A stretch of 43,141 nt of DNA, from contig JANXOP010000354.1 in assembly GCA_025357755.1 (NCBI GenBank), forward strand, positions 1-43,141. The letters run 5' to 3'. The DNA comes from Kofleriaceae bacterium. Its GTDB lineage: Bacteria; Myxococcota_A; Polyangia; Haliangiales; Haliangiaceae. Positions 15,962 through 23,338 of this stretch are shown in pieces. A program made the position numbers and the translations under genes. Within the stretch, counting starts at the first letter, position 1. The number at the start of each line of letters is the position of its first letter. Under the pieces are notes generated by a model. The model was not told where the DNA came from. It saw only the letters and a list, made by a program, of their open reading frames with translations, and made no database searches.

Positions 15962-16479
15962 ACGCACGCATGGACGTGATGATGTGGGCGCAACGCATCA
16001 ACGGCAACAAGAAGCTGCCACCGCATCAGCTCCTCGAGATTCCCGCGAACGCGGACATGGAGGCCGCGCAGGCCGCGTTCCACAAGATCGCGAAGATGGC
16101 GCATCCCGATCTGCATCGGAACGGCCTGACCGCCGAAGAGCTCGAGCTCGTGACCTCGGCGTACGCGACGATCGCGAACGCCTATCAGTCGTTTCGCAAC
16201 CAATCGATGGCGACCGCGCGGATGAAGTCGGTCGACAAGACGCCGGGGGCGTCCCCACCCGCGACGCCCTCGGGTGCCGCGCCGATCCAGGCGGGACCGC
16301 AAAGCGCGATGTCCTCGCGCGCGCTCGTCTACTACCGGAAGGCCGAGCTGTGCCTCAAGCGCGGTGATATGCGCGGCGCGATGCTGCAGCTCAAGATGGC
16401 GATCGGCAGCGACCCGAGCTCGACGTTCTTGCGCGCGGCGTTGCTCGAAATCGAGACCGAAGTACGCAAAGTTACGTAG
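15958..16479 (+). CDS. J-domain protein with C-terminal TPR-like helices
   Basis: 173 residues. Residues ~20-80 form a J domain: PHQLLEIPANADMEAAQAAF, helix II KIAKMAHPDLHR with the essential His-Pro-Asp, then helix III ELVTSAYATIANAY. A Pro/Ala linker (~90-120) leads to a helical pair, ALVYYRKAELCLKRGDMRG and AMLQLKMAIGSDPSS, which looks like one or two TPR units. J domains stimulate the ATPase of Hsp70, here almost certainly the gene just upstream, while the TPR end would bind a client. The TTG at 15958 is preferred, with GGAG seven bases upstream and stop/start overlap TTGA; the ATG at 15970 has no ribosome site. Confidence 0.85.
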   Translation: MNARMDVMMWAQRINGNKKLPPHQLLEIPANADMEAAQAAFHKIAKMAHPDLHRNGLTAEELELVTSAYATIANAYQSFRNQSMATARMKSVDKTPGASPPATPSGAAPIQAGPQSAMSSRALVYYRKAELCLKRGDMRGAMLQLKMAIGSDPSSTFLRAALLEIETEVRKVT

Positions 16480-16492
16480 GAACTTCCGCGGG

Positions 16493-16527
16493 TGGACAGG
16501 ACGGTCTGGCCTCATTAAGGTACGGCC
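16493..16527 (+). promoter_or_regulatory. Strong leaderless promoter for the KAS III-like gene
   Basis: TGGACA (16493-16498), a 17-base spacer, then TAAGGT (16516-16521) and six bases to the GTG at 16528. This spacing puts the transcription start at or next to the start codon. It is the clearest example of the leaderless arrangement in the window. Confidence 0.6.
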
Positions 16528-17661
16528 GTGGCACGGACGACAACCGGCATCGCGATCACGGGCCACGGGGTCTGGCATCCACCCTCCGTCCTCACGAACG
16601 ACGAGCTCGTCGCGGGCTTCAACGAATTCGTGCGCCGCGACAACGCCAGGCACCAAGCCGAGATCACCGCGGGTGTTCGCGAGGCCCTCAAAGAATCGAC
16701 CAGCGAGTTCATCTACAGGGCTTCGGGCATCGAGCAGCGCTACGTCCAGGACAAGACCGGGCTCGTGGATCCCGAGCGGATGTGCCCGAACATTCCGGAC
16801 CGTCCCGAGGATCAGCTCAGCTACCAGGCCGAGTACGCGAAGCACGCCGCGATGATCGCGCTCGCCAAGGCGGGGCGCGCAGGCGAGGACGTCGATCTCG
16901 TCGTGCTCGGCGCTTCGAACTTGCAGCGCTTGTATCCGGCGATCGCGATCGAGGTCCAGGATGCGGTCGGCGCGAAGAAGGGCTACGCCTTCGACGTCTC
17001 GATTGGCTGCTCCGCCGCGACCGGCGCCACGATCATGGCGCAACAGGCGATCCAGACCGGCGCCGCGAAGTGCGCGCTCGTCGTGGTCCCCGAGCTCACG
17101 ACCGGTCACATGAACTGGCGCGAGCGCGACAGCCACTTCATCTTCGGCGATGCCTCGGTCGCCTTCGTCGTCGAGCCGGTCGAGCGCGCCAAGCCGGGCG
17201 CGTGGGAGATCCTGTCGTCGAGGATGATGTCGAAGTTCTCGAGCAACATCCGCAACAATGCGGGCTACCTAGATCGCTGCGATCCGAGCACCGAGCACGC
17301 GATCGACAAGCTGTTTCATCAGCACGGTCGTCGCGTGTTCAAGGAGGTCGTGCCGCTCGCGGCGAAGTTCATCACCGAGCACCTGCAGTCGCTCGAGCTC
17401 GCACCGTCCCAGATCGGGCGCTACTGGTTGCACCAGGCGAACCAGAAGCTCAACGAGCTCGTCGCCGAGTACACGCTGGGTCGCAAAGCCACGCGCGAAG
17501 AAGCGCCGATTATCCTCGACGAGTTCGGCAACACCGCTTCGGCCGGCAGCCTGATCGCATTCTCGAAGCACAACGAGGATCTCGCACCTGGCACGTTCGG
17601 GGTGATGTCGTCGTTCGGCGCTGGCTACTCGCTCGCGTCGCTGGTACTTCGACGCATGTAA
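16528..17661 (+). CDS. Beta-ketoacyl-ACP synthase III-like enzyme (PA3286-type)
   Basis: 377 residues with a thiolase fold. The KAS III catalytic triad is intact: Cys161 in DVSIGCSAAT, His302 in YWLHQANQKLN and Asn335 in EFGNTASAG. The long N-terminal insert (QAEITAGVREALKESTSEFIYRASGI) and CSNLQRxYP-like run (SNLQRLYPAIAIEVQ) resemble the Pseudomonas PA3286 group, which condenses medium-chain acyl-CoA from beta-oxidation with malonyl-ACP, rather than the acetyl-CoA-specific FabH (~320 residues). It would route degraded fatty acids back to synthesis. It is translationally coupled to mtfA. The enzyme class is firm; chain-length preference is inferred from resemblance recalled, not computed. 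Confidence 0.9.
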   Translation: MARTTTGIAITGHGVWHPPSVLTNDELVAGFNEFVRRDNARHQAEITAGVREALKESTSEFIYRASGIEQRYVQDKTGLVDPERMCPNIPDRPEDQLSYQAEYAKHAAMIALAKAGRAGEDVDLVVLGASNLQRLYPAIAIEVQDAVGAKKGYAFDVSIGCSAATGATIMAQQAIQTGAAKCALVVVPELTTGHMNWRERDSHFIFGDASVAFVVEPVERAKPGAWEILSSRMMSKFSSNIRNNAGYLDRCDPSTEHAIDKLFHQHGRRVFKEVVPLAAKFITEHLQSLELAPSQIGRYWLHQANQKLNELVAEYTLGRKATREEAPIILDEFGNTASAGSLIAFSKHNEDLAPGTFGVMSSFGAGYSLASLVLRRM

Positions 17662-18443
17662 TGTTTCATTGGCTGACCGAGCGGCGTCGCAAGCATCTCC
17701 TCGAAACGCCGTTCCCCGCCGAGTGGCTCGCGACCCTCGAAGCGAACGTCGCGATCTATCCACTGCTCGACGACACCGAACAGCAGACGTTGCGCGATCT
17801 CACGCAGGTGTTCATCTCGGAGAAGAACTGGGAGGGCTGCGGTGGGCTCGAGCTGGTCGACGAGATGCGCGTCACGATCGCGGGCACCGGGTGCCAGATG
17901 CTGCTCGGTCGCGATCACGATCTATTTCGCGGTGTGAGCTCGATCCTCGTGTACCCGAGCACCGTGATCATCCCGCCCCGCCCGGTCGGCGTGTTCACGT
18001 TCCCGATCGGACCGGTCGGCGAGACCGCGATCCTCGGCGAGGCCACCCAGGTCGGCGCCGTGATCCTCGCGTGGGACAACGCGAAGGTCGGCGCGGCCGA
18101 TGCGCGCGACGGTCGCAACACGGTCATCCACGAGCTCGCACATCAGATCGACATGCTCGATGGCGATGCCACCGGCACGCCACCGATGGATCCGCCGCAT
18201 GCGCGCAACTGGGGCCAGGTGTTCGAGGCCGCCTTCCTCGCTCACAAGAACCGCGCGGAGCACCACCAGAAGAGCCTGCTCCGCGATTACGCGATCACCA
18301 ACGAGGCGGAATATTTCGCCGTCGCGGCCGAGGTGTTCTTCGAGAAGCCAAAGCAGTTCGCGACGACACTTCCCGACGTGTACACCGCGATGGCGGAGTT
18401 CTTTGGGCTCGATCTCGCCGCTCGCGACTCCCGAAATAAATAG
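17661..18443 (+). CDS. mtfA: MtfA-family zinc metallopeptidase
   Basis: 260 residues, the usual length. The HExxH zinc site H157-E-L-A-H161 lies in NTVIHELAHQIDMLDG, followed downstream by a third-ligand glutamate in ITNEAEYFAVAAEVFFEKP. The N-terminal segment with EKNWEGCGGLELVDEMRV and the VYPSTVIIP run are typical of MtfA (DUF980). In E. coli MtfA binds the repressor Mlc and has aminopeptidase activity; no mlc-like gene is present here. The ATG at 17661 overlaps the preceding stop (TAATG), so it is coupled to the KAS III-like gene. Confidence 0.9.
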   Translation: MFHWLTERRRKHLLETPFPAEWLATLEANVAIYPLLDDTEQQTLRDLTQVFISEKNWEGCGGLELVDEMRVTIAGTGCQMLLGRDHDLFRGVSSILVYPSTVIIPPRPVGVFTFPIGPVGETAILGEATQVGAVILAWDNAKVGAADARDGRNTVIHELAHQIDMLDGDATGTPPMDPPHARNWGQVFEAAFLAHKNRAEHHQKSLLRDYAITNEAEYFAVAAEVFFEKPKQFATTLPDVYTAMAEFFGLDLAARDSRNK

Positions 18444-18472
18444 GGCCACCGTAGGTTCTGGTGGCGTGGCCC
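18443..18472 (+). terminator. Hairpin after mtfA
   Basis: GGGCCAC (18443-18449) pairs perfectly with GTGGCCC (18466-18472); an inner CCACC/GGTGG alternative also exists. It starts on the last base of the mtfA stop codon. No T-run follows. Confidence 0.4.
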
Positions 18473-18499
18473 GACAGCCACGTTAGGCTAGGAACCACG

Positions 18500-19948
18500 A
18501 TGAGCGAGATCTACAGAGACCGTAGTGAAGGTACGGCGGCCAAGCGCCAGGAGCTACTCCGTCGCCGGCGTGACGAGCTCGTCACGATGCCGCACGCGGT
18601 GCGCCGGGTCGTCGTCGCACGAACCGCACGGATCGCGGCGAGCATGGTCGCGACGGTCGGTGGCATCGCGCTGATCGCCACCGCGTTCTCGCCCCAGCTC
18701 GCTGCGAAGCTCGCGAGTGTGATGCCCGGCATCCAGCCGGCACCGCTCTCGACGCTGCTCGCCGGCAGCTGGTTGGTGGGCCTCGTCGCGTGGGCGATCA
18801 GTCGCGCGCGGGTCGAGCACCGCTTCGCGGTCGCGATGTCCAGGTACGTGTTGCCAACCAACGATGTCGATCACGATGTCGAGCGGCTCGATCACGAGCA
18901 TCCCGATCATATCGCGCGCACGATGGGACGCGACCTCGAGGTTCGCTCGGCGGCTTGGCCGCTACTTGCCGCGAGCGTGATCTTGCCCGCGACCGCCCTG
19001 TGGATCGCCCGCGGCGTCCGCACGCACGGCTGGCCCGTGATGTCCGAGCTCGAGCAAGGCATCGCGCTGCACGCGAAGCCGTTGCTGATGATCGGCCTCG
19101 CCGGCCTCGTCGGCTCGATCGTGATGACGCGCAAGTTCGCGCGGTTGCCGGTGGTCGCGACGATGTTGATCCCCTTCGGTGCGCTCGCGGGTGCGCTGAC
19201 GATCGCGGGGTTCGCGAAGAGCCTCGCGTGGGCGTGGCCGATGAGTGGCGTCGCTGTCCTCGCGATGGGCACCGGATTGATCGTGCGAACGCTGCGCGAG
19301 GAGCGTGCGCTGCTCGAGGTCGAGGATCCGGCGGCGGGTAGCGAGCTGTTCACGATCCGCGGCCTGCTCCGCGAGCTCCGCTCCGGCGTCGTGATCGTCG
19401 CGTCGCACCTCGTGAAGTTGTCGACGCGGCAGCGAGCGGTGGTGGCCGCGGTCGTCACGGTCGGAATTGGCGCGGGCTTCGTGGTTCACGCACGGCATGA
19501 TGCGGTGAGGGCCGGACGAGCGGCCGAGCTGCAGCACGTGTCGCCTCCGCTCGTGCCGGCGATCCAGAACGACTTCCCGATCGATCTGCCCTACTCGGTG
19601 GTCCGCAATGGCGATCGGTTCGAGGTCGACGCTACGCTCGAGGGTAGAGATTTGATCGTCCCGATGATCGGGTTCTCGGAGATCCCGCTGAACTGGTCCG
19701 CGACGCTCGAGGTCACGATCGACACCGGGGATGTGGGCGTCGTCGTCGATGGCAAGACAACCAACCTGTCGCACGACCACCGCGCAGGGGAGCAGGTGCT
19801 CCAGTTCACGATCGCTGCATGCCGCGGCAACCAACCGCTGGCGCTGCACCTCGTCCAGACCACCACCGCAACTCGAGTGAAGCTGTTCGTGGTCCCGACC
19901 CTGACGGTCGCCCACTGCGACACGACGACCGCCAACACGCTCCGCTAG
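18500..19948 (+). CDS. Multi-pass membrane protein of unknown function
   Basis: 482 residues. The N-terminal ~30 residues are charged (KRQELLRRRRDELV). Several transmembrane stretches follow: SMVATVGGIALIATAF, LLAGSWLVGLVAWAI, LLAASVILPATALWIA, LLMIGLAGLVGSIVM, MLIPFGALAGALTIAG, MSGVAVLAMGTGLIV, and AVVAAVVTVGIGAGFVV after a ~50-residue soluble loop. The C-terminal ~130 residues form a soluble, beta-rich domain beginning LPYSVVRNGDRFEVDATLEG and ending with a cysteine pair. The start at 18500 is supported by AGGAA upstream; the open frame begins 13 codons earlier. I do not recognise the family. Confidence 0.8.
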   Translation: MSEIYRDRSEGTAAKRQELLRRRRDELVTMPHAVRRVVVARTARIAASMVATVGGIALIATAFSPQLAAKLASVMPGIQPAPLSTLLAGSWLVGLVAWAISRARVEHRFAVAMSRYVLPTNDVDHDVERLDHEHPDHIARTMGRDLEVRSAAWPLLAASVILPATALWIARGVRTHGWPVMSELEQGIALHAKPLLMIGLAGLVGSIVMTRKFARLPVVATMLIPFGALAGALTIAGFAKSLAWAWPMSGVAVLAMGTGLIVRTLREERALLEVEDPAAGSELFTIRGLLRELRSGVVIVASHLVKLSTRQRAVVAAVVTVGIGAGFVVHARHDAVRAGRAAELQHVSPPLVPAIQNDFPIDLPYSVVRNGDRFEVDATLEGRDLIVPMIGFSEIPLNWSATLEVTIDTGDVGVVVDGKTTNLSHDHRAGEQVLQFTIAACRGNQPLALHLVQTTTATRVKLFVVPTLTVAHCDTTTANTLR

Positions 19949-20011
19949 ACCGAAAATCGGACAGAGTCTCGCGTAGATACGGTTGTCACAGGGGTGTAGT
20001 ACGGTGCCCGA

Positions 20012-21913
20012 ATGTTGCCGGGTACCAGCACCGCGTCGGAGAGCACCACCACGGACGGTGGCGAGCTCCTCACGCGCGCGCTCGCGCGGTTCGGTCACAC
20101 CGAGCTGCGGCCAGGCCAGGCCGACGTCATCGCCGATATCTTCAGCGGCACGCCCGTGATCGGCGTGATGCCCACCGGCGCTGGCAAGTCGCTGTGCTTC
20201 CAGCTGCCCGCCGTGGTCCTCGGCGAGCGCGGTGGCGTCACGCTCGTCGTGTCGCCGCTGATCGCCCTGATGAAGGATCAGGTCGACACGTTGCGCGCGC
20301 GCGGGATCCCGGCGGTCGCCCTGACCTCGCAGGCCAACTCCGAAGAGCAGCGCGAGATCCTCGAGGGGATTCGCAAAGGCGCATACACCCTCGTGTACGT
20401 CGCGCCCGAGCGCTTTCGCAGCCCGCGCTTCACCGAGGCGCTGCACAGCGTCGCCGACTCGATCGCGTTGATCGCGATCGACGAAGCGCACTGCATCTCC
20501 GAGTGGGGCCATGATTTCCGCCCCGACTACCGCCGGCTCGGCCAGGTGATCCAGGAGCTCAAGCCGCCACGGATCGCCGCGTTCACCGCGACCGCCACGC
20601 CCGAAGTGCGCGAGGACATCGCGGTCCAGCTCGGCCTCGCCACGTTCTCGCTCCACGTCCGCGGCTTCGACCGCCCGAACCTCTACTACTCCGTCGTCAC
20701 CTCGGGCGGCGCGGCCGACAAGATTCAAAAGGTCATCGAGCTCGTGCGCACCCGCGAAGGCGGCGTCGCGCTCGTCTACGCGGCCACGCGCAAGAACGCC
20801 GAGGCGTACGCGACCGCGCTCAAGCAGGCCGGCATGCGCGCGCGCGTCTATCACGCGGGCCTCGAGAACGGCGTCCGCGAGAAAAACCAAGACGTCTTCA
20901 TGTCGGGTCAGCTCGACGTGATCGTCGCGACCAATGCGTTCGGCATGGGGGTCGATAAGAGCGACATCCGGCTCGTCGTGCACGCCGATATCCCGCGCTC
21001 GCCCGAGGCCTACTACCAGGAGGCGGGCCGCGGTGGTCGCGATGGCAAGCCGACGCGCTGCGTCCTCTTGTTCAATCACGGCGACATCCGGCTTCAGGAG
21101 TTCTTGATCGATGCGTCGTTTCCCTCGGCCGAGCTCCTGCGCGGCTTGTGGAAGGTGCTCGCCCAGCAGCCGAACCTAGGCACGCTGATGCACGACGACG
21201 AGGAGCTCCAGGCCAAGCTCAAGCCGCACCTGCCTGGCTCGCCGAGCAATGCGTCCATCGCTGCCGCGATCCGCATCCTCGAGCGTCATGGCATGCTCGT
21301 GCGCGACGATTCCCGGATCGCCGCGCATCGCCCGCAGCCCGGCTCCACGTACCCGGTGCTCGATGTCAGCTCGCTCCAGCGCCGTGCAGATATCGAGCGC
21401 AAGAAGCTCCGCTCGATGATCGACTACGCTTACAACCCGCGCTGTCGTCGCCAGCTCATCCTCGAATACTTCGGCGACGAAGACTGGGCAGACCGCGGTC
21501 GCAAGTGCGGCGCGTGCGACACCTGCGATGCGATCGCGCACGGTCGTCCGACCGGGATGTCGGAGCCCGAGCAGACCGCTGCGCGTCACGTGCTCTCGCT
21601 GATCGGCGCGCTCCACGGTCGCTTCGGCCGCAAGAAGATCGCGCAGCTCGCGAACGGCACCGAAGAGGATCCGCGCTTCGCCGAGCTCCCCGAGCGTGCG
21701 TGTATCCGCGGCTGGTCGGACAAGCACGTCATGGATCTCATTCGCGCGCTCGAAGGCGCGAACCTCGTCGAAGCATCGCGCGGCGAATACCCCACGCTCT
21801 CGATCACCAAGCGCGGCGACCTCGCGGCGATCGGCAAGCTCGATCTCGCCGAGCTCGGCATCCAGATGCCCACGGTTACCAAGCGCGTCCGCAGTCCGTC
21901 GAAGCGCCGCTAA
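20012..21913 (+). CDS. recQ: RecQ-family ATP-dependent DNA helicase
   Basis: 633 residues, standard for RecQ, a 3'-to-5' helicase of recombination and fork repair. Helicase motifs are in order: motif 0 RPGQADVI, Walker A MPTGAGKSLCFQLP, SPLIALMKDQV, DEAH box AIDEAHCISEWGHDFRPDY, TATATPEVR, VIVATNAFGMGVDK and the arginine-finger motif YYQEAGRGGRDG. The zinc-binding part reads CRRQLILEYFGD ... CGACDTC with four cysteines, followed by a winged helix. A short C-terminal region replaces a full HRDC domain, which I do not see. The ATG at 20012 fits; TACGGT lies six bases upstream. It may be transcribed alone. Confidence 0.96.
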   Translation: MLPGTSTASESTTTDGGELLTRALARFGHTELRPGQADVIADIFSGTPVIGVMPTGAGKSLCFQLPAVVLGERGGVTLVVSPLIALMKDQVDTLRARGIPAVALTSQANSEEQREILEGIRKGAYTLVYVAPERFRSPRFTEALHSVADSIALIAIDEAHCISEWGHDFRPDYRRLGQVIQELKPPRIAAFTATATPEVREDIAVQLGLATFSLHVRGFDRPNLYYSVVTSGGAADKIQKVIELVRTREGGVALVYAATRKNAEAYATALKQAGMRARVYHAGLENGVREKNQDVFMSGQLDVIVATNAFGMGVDKSDIRLVVHADIPRSPEAYYQEAGRGGRDGKPTRCVLLFNHGDIRLQEFLIDASFPSAELLRGLWKVLAQQPNLGTLMHDDEELQAKLKPHLPGSPSNASIAAAIRILERHGMLVRDDSRIAAHRPQPGSTYPVLDVSSLQRRADIERKKLRSMIDYAYNPRCRRQLILEYFGDEDWADRGRKCGACDTCDAIAHGRPTGMSEPEQTAARHVLSLIGALHGRFGRKKIAQLANGTEEDPRFAELPERACIRGWSDKHVMDLIRALEGANLVEASRGEYPTLSITKRGDLAAIGKLDLAELGIQMPTVTKRVRSPSKRR

Positions 21914-21936
21914 CTCGCCACCCACGGCGACATCTC

Positions 21937-21966
21937 GAGTTTTTTCGCGATCCCACGCAAAAACTC
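21937..21966 (+). promoter_or_regulatory. A/T-armed hairpin between recQ and the OmpA-like gene
   Basis: GAGTTTTT (21937-21944) pairs perfectly with AAAAACTC (21959-21966). An inner GCG/CGC (21947-21949, 21956-21958) extends it past a two-base bulge. The T-run is in the rising arm, unlike an ordinary terminator, so its role is unclear. Confidence 0.4.
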
Positions 21967-21989
21967 TGAAGGACCGGCGTCAACGCGCC

Positions 21990-22008
21990 GAGGGCGATGA
22001 CCGCCCTC
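21990..22008 (+). promoter_or_regulatory. Second hairpin in the OmpA-like leader
   Basis: GAGGGCG (21990-21996) and CGCCCTC (22002-22008) form a perfect seven-pair stem around ATGAC. The loop holds the ATG that begins the longer open frame (21997), so folding would hide that start. The true start at 22030 lies 22 bases beyond. Confidence 0.45.
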
Positions 22009-22029
22009 CCGTTCCTTCGAGGTTTACTG

Positions 22030-23037
22030 ATGCGTGTTCCAGCAGTTACCCTGTTCACCCTCGCTATCGCTGCTTCGACCGCTCGCGCCGAGAGCAACGA
22101 GTACAACCTCCATCTCGGCTTCGGCGTGTACGCGCCGACCGATGTCTCGGGGCTCGGAGGCGAGGCCGCCTTCGACTATCAGTTCAAGCCAGGGTTCGCC
22201 CTCGACTTCGCACTCTCGTACGGCAGCGGCTCGAGCGATGCCTTCGGCAATACCAGCGATAGCCACCTCGCGACGATGATCGGCATGCGGTTCCGCTTCG
22301 TCGATGACTATCGCGGCTACCTGAACGAGCCGCGCGGCAACGCGCTGGGCAACCTGTGGGTCACGCCCCGTGTAGGGTTGATCTTCAACAACCGCTGCTG
22401 CGAATTCGGCGATAGCAAATCGCACACCGCGTTCGGAATCTCGGGCGAAGTCGGCTACGAATTCTCGGTCATCAAGCCGGTGCAGGTCGGTGCGTTCGTA
22501 CGCATCGATCTGCCGATGATCGGCGACCTCGGGACCGGGCTCTACGCCCTCGCCGGACTGAACATCTCGGCTGGGTTTGGCAGGCCCGCGCGCGTGCTCA
22601 CCGATCAGGATCGCGATGGCGTCGACGACAAGAACGACGCGTGCCCCGATACGCCGCCGGATACGGAGGTCGATTCGCGTGGCTGCACCATCCTGCGCGC
22701 GGAGATGGTGCTGCACGGTATCCGCTTCGCACTCGATCGCGCGGAGATCGAGCCTGGCTCCGAACCGACGCTGAAAGGCGCGACCCAAGCGCTGCGCGAC
22801 AACCCGCATGCGGAGGTCGAGATCGGTGGTCACACCGACGATACCGGCACGGTCGATCACAACCAGCAGCTCTCGACCGCCCGCGCGCAGGCGGTCGCCG
22901 ACTGGCTGTTCGCGCACGGCATCTCGCGCGACCAGATCACGGTGAAGGGCTATGGCAGCACCGTGCCGAAGGCGACCAACGATACCGAGGAGCACCGCGC
23001 ACTGAACCGACGCATCGAGTTCAAGCGCCTGCACTAA
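22030..23037 (+). CDS. OmpA-family outer-membrane protein
   Basis: 335 residues. The signal peptide MRVPAVTLFTLAIAASTARA is followed by an eight-stranded-barrel-like region (YNLHLGFGVYAPTDVSG and onward). Next comes a calcium-binding type-3 repeat DQDRDGVDDKNDACPDTP, then an OmpA C-terminal domain. That domain binds peptidoglycan and shows the expected EVEIGGHTDDTGT, LSTARAQAVADWL and HRALNRRIEF. It would tether the outer membrane to the wall. GAGG lies seven bases before the ATG at 22030; the upstream ATG at 21997 would put 11 extra residues before the signal peptide. A terminator follows. Confidence 0.93.
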   Translation: MRVPAVTLFTLAIAASTARAESNEYNLHLGFGVYAPTDVSGLGGEAAFDYQFKPGFALDFALSYGSGSSDAFGNTSDSHLATMIGMRFRFVDDYRGYLNEPRGNALGNLWVTPRVGLIFNNRCCEFGDSKSHTAFGISGEVGYEFSVIKPVQVGAFVRIDLPMIGDLGTGLYALAGLNISAGFGRPARVLTDQDRDGVDDKNDACPDTPPDTEVDSRGCTILRAEMVLHGIRFALDRAEIEPGSEPTLKGATQALRDNPHAEVEIGGHTDDTGTVDHNQQLSTARAQAVADWLFAHGISRDQITVKGYGSTVPKATNDTEEHRALNRRIEFKRLH

Positions 23038-23124
23038 AATAGAGCTCAGGTGTCGCGCTTTGCTCCGTACCAACGTCTCGGTGCACCGCCATCGAGACGA
23101 TACGAGCCGGTGTAAGCGCAGGAT

Positions 23125-23138
23125 ACCGAACGTTCGGT
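23125..23138. promoter_or_regulatory. 14-base perfect palindrome
   Basis: ACCGAACGTTCGGT is fully self-complementary and lies between the OmpA-like stop and its terminator. It could be a protein-binding site or part of the terminator region. Otherwise the 301-base gap 23038-23338 holds only this and the terminator. Confidence 0.35.
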
Positions 23139-23140
23139 TC

Positions 23141-23190
23141 GAGCGCGGTCACCTCGTTCGGAGGGGCGCGCTCTCGTGCTTCTCTTTTTT
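23141..23190 (+). terminator. Intrinsic terminator of the OmpA-like gene
   Basis: Outer stem GAGCGCG (23141-23147)/CGCGCTC (23167-23173), inner stem CCTC/GAGG around GTTCG, then an eleven-base pyrimidine-rich stretch and six T residues (23185-23190). The T-run is a little distant from the stem but this is the best intrinsic terminator in the window. Confidence 0.6.
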
Positions 23191-23338
23191 GACGCTCCTG
23201 TGGCCGAAGCGCGCGCCGCTCCGATCGTGGAATGCGCACCTGCCGGGGCTCTGAGTTGCGCCGGGCGACTCCGCGCGCGGAGGATGGCCTGGACAGTCCT
23301 GGTCCGAGCCACGATGACGATGTTTGTCCGGTGAGCGG

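Noticed and set aside
14225..15967. N-terminal extension of the phosphatidyltransferase frame
   Set aside because: The extension is antisense to the Hsp70 gene; enzyme motifs begin only after 14224.
18962..21079. Leftward open frame of 705 codons
   Set aside because: Antisense to the membrane protein and RecQ; low-complexity charged sequence only.
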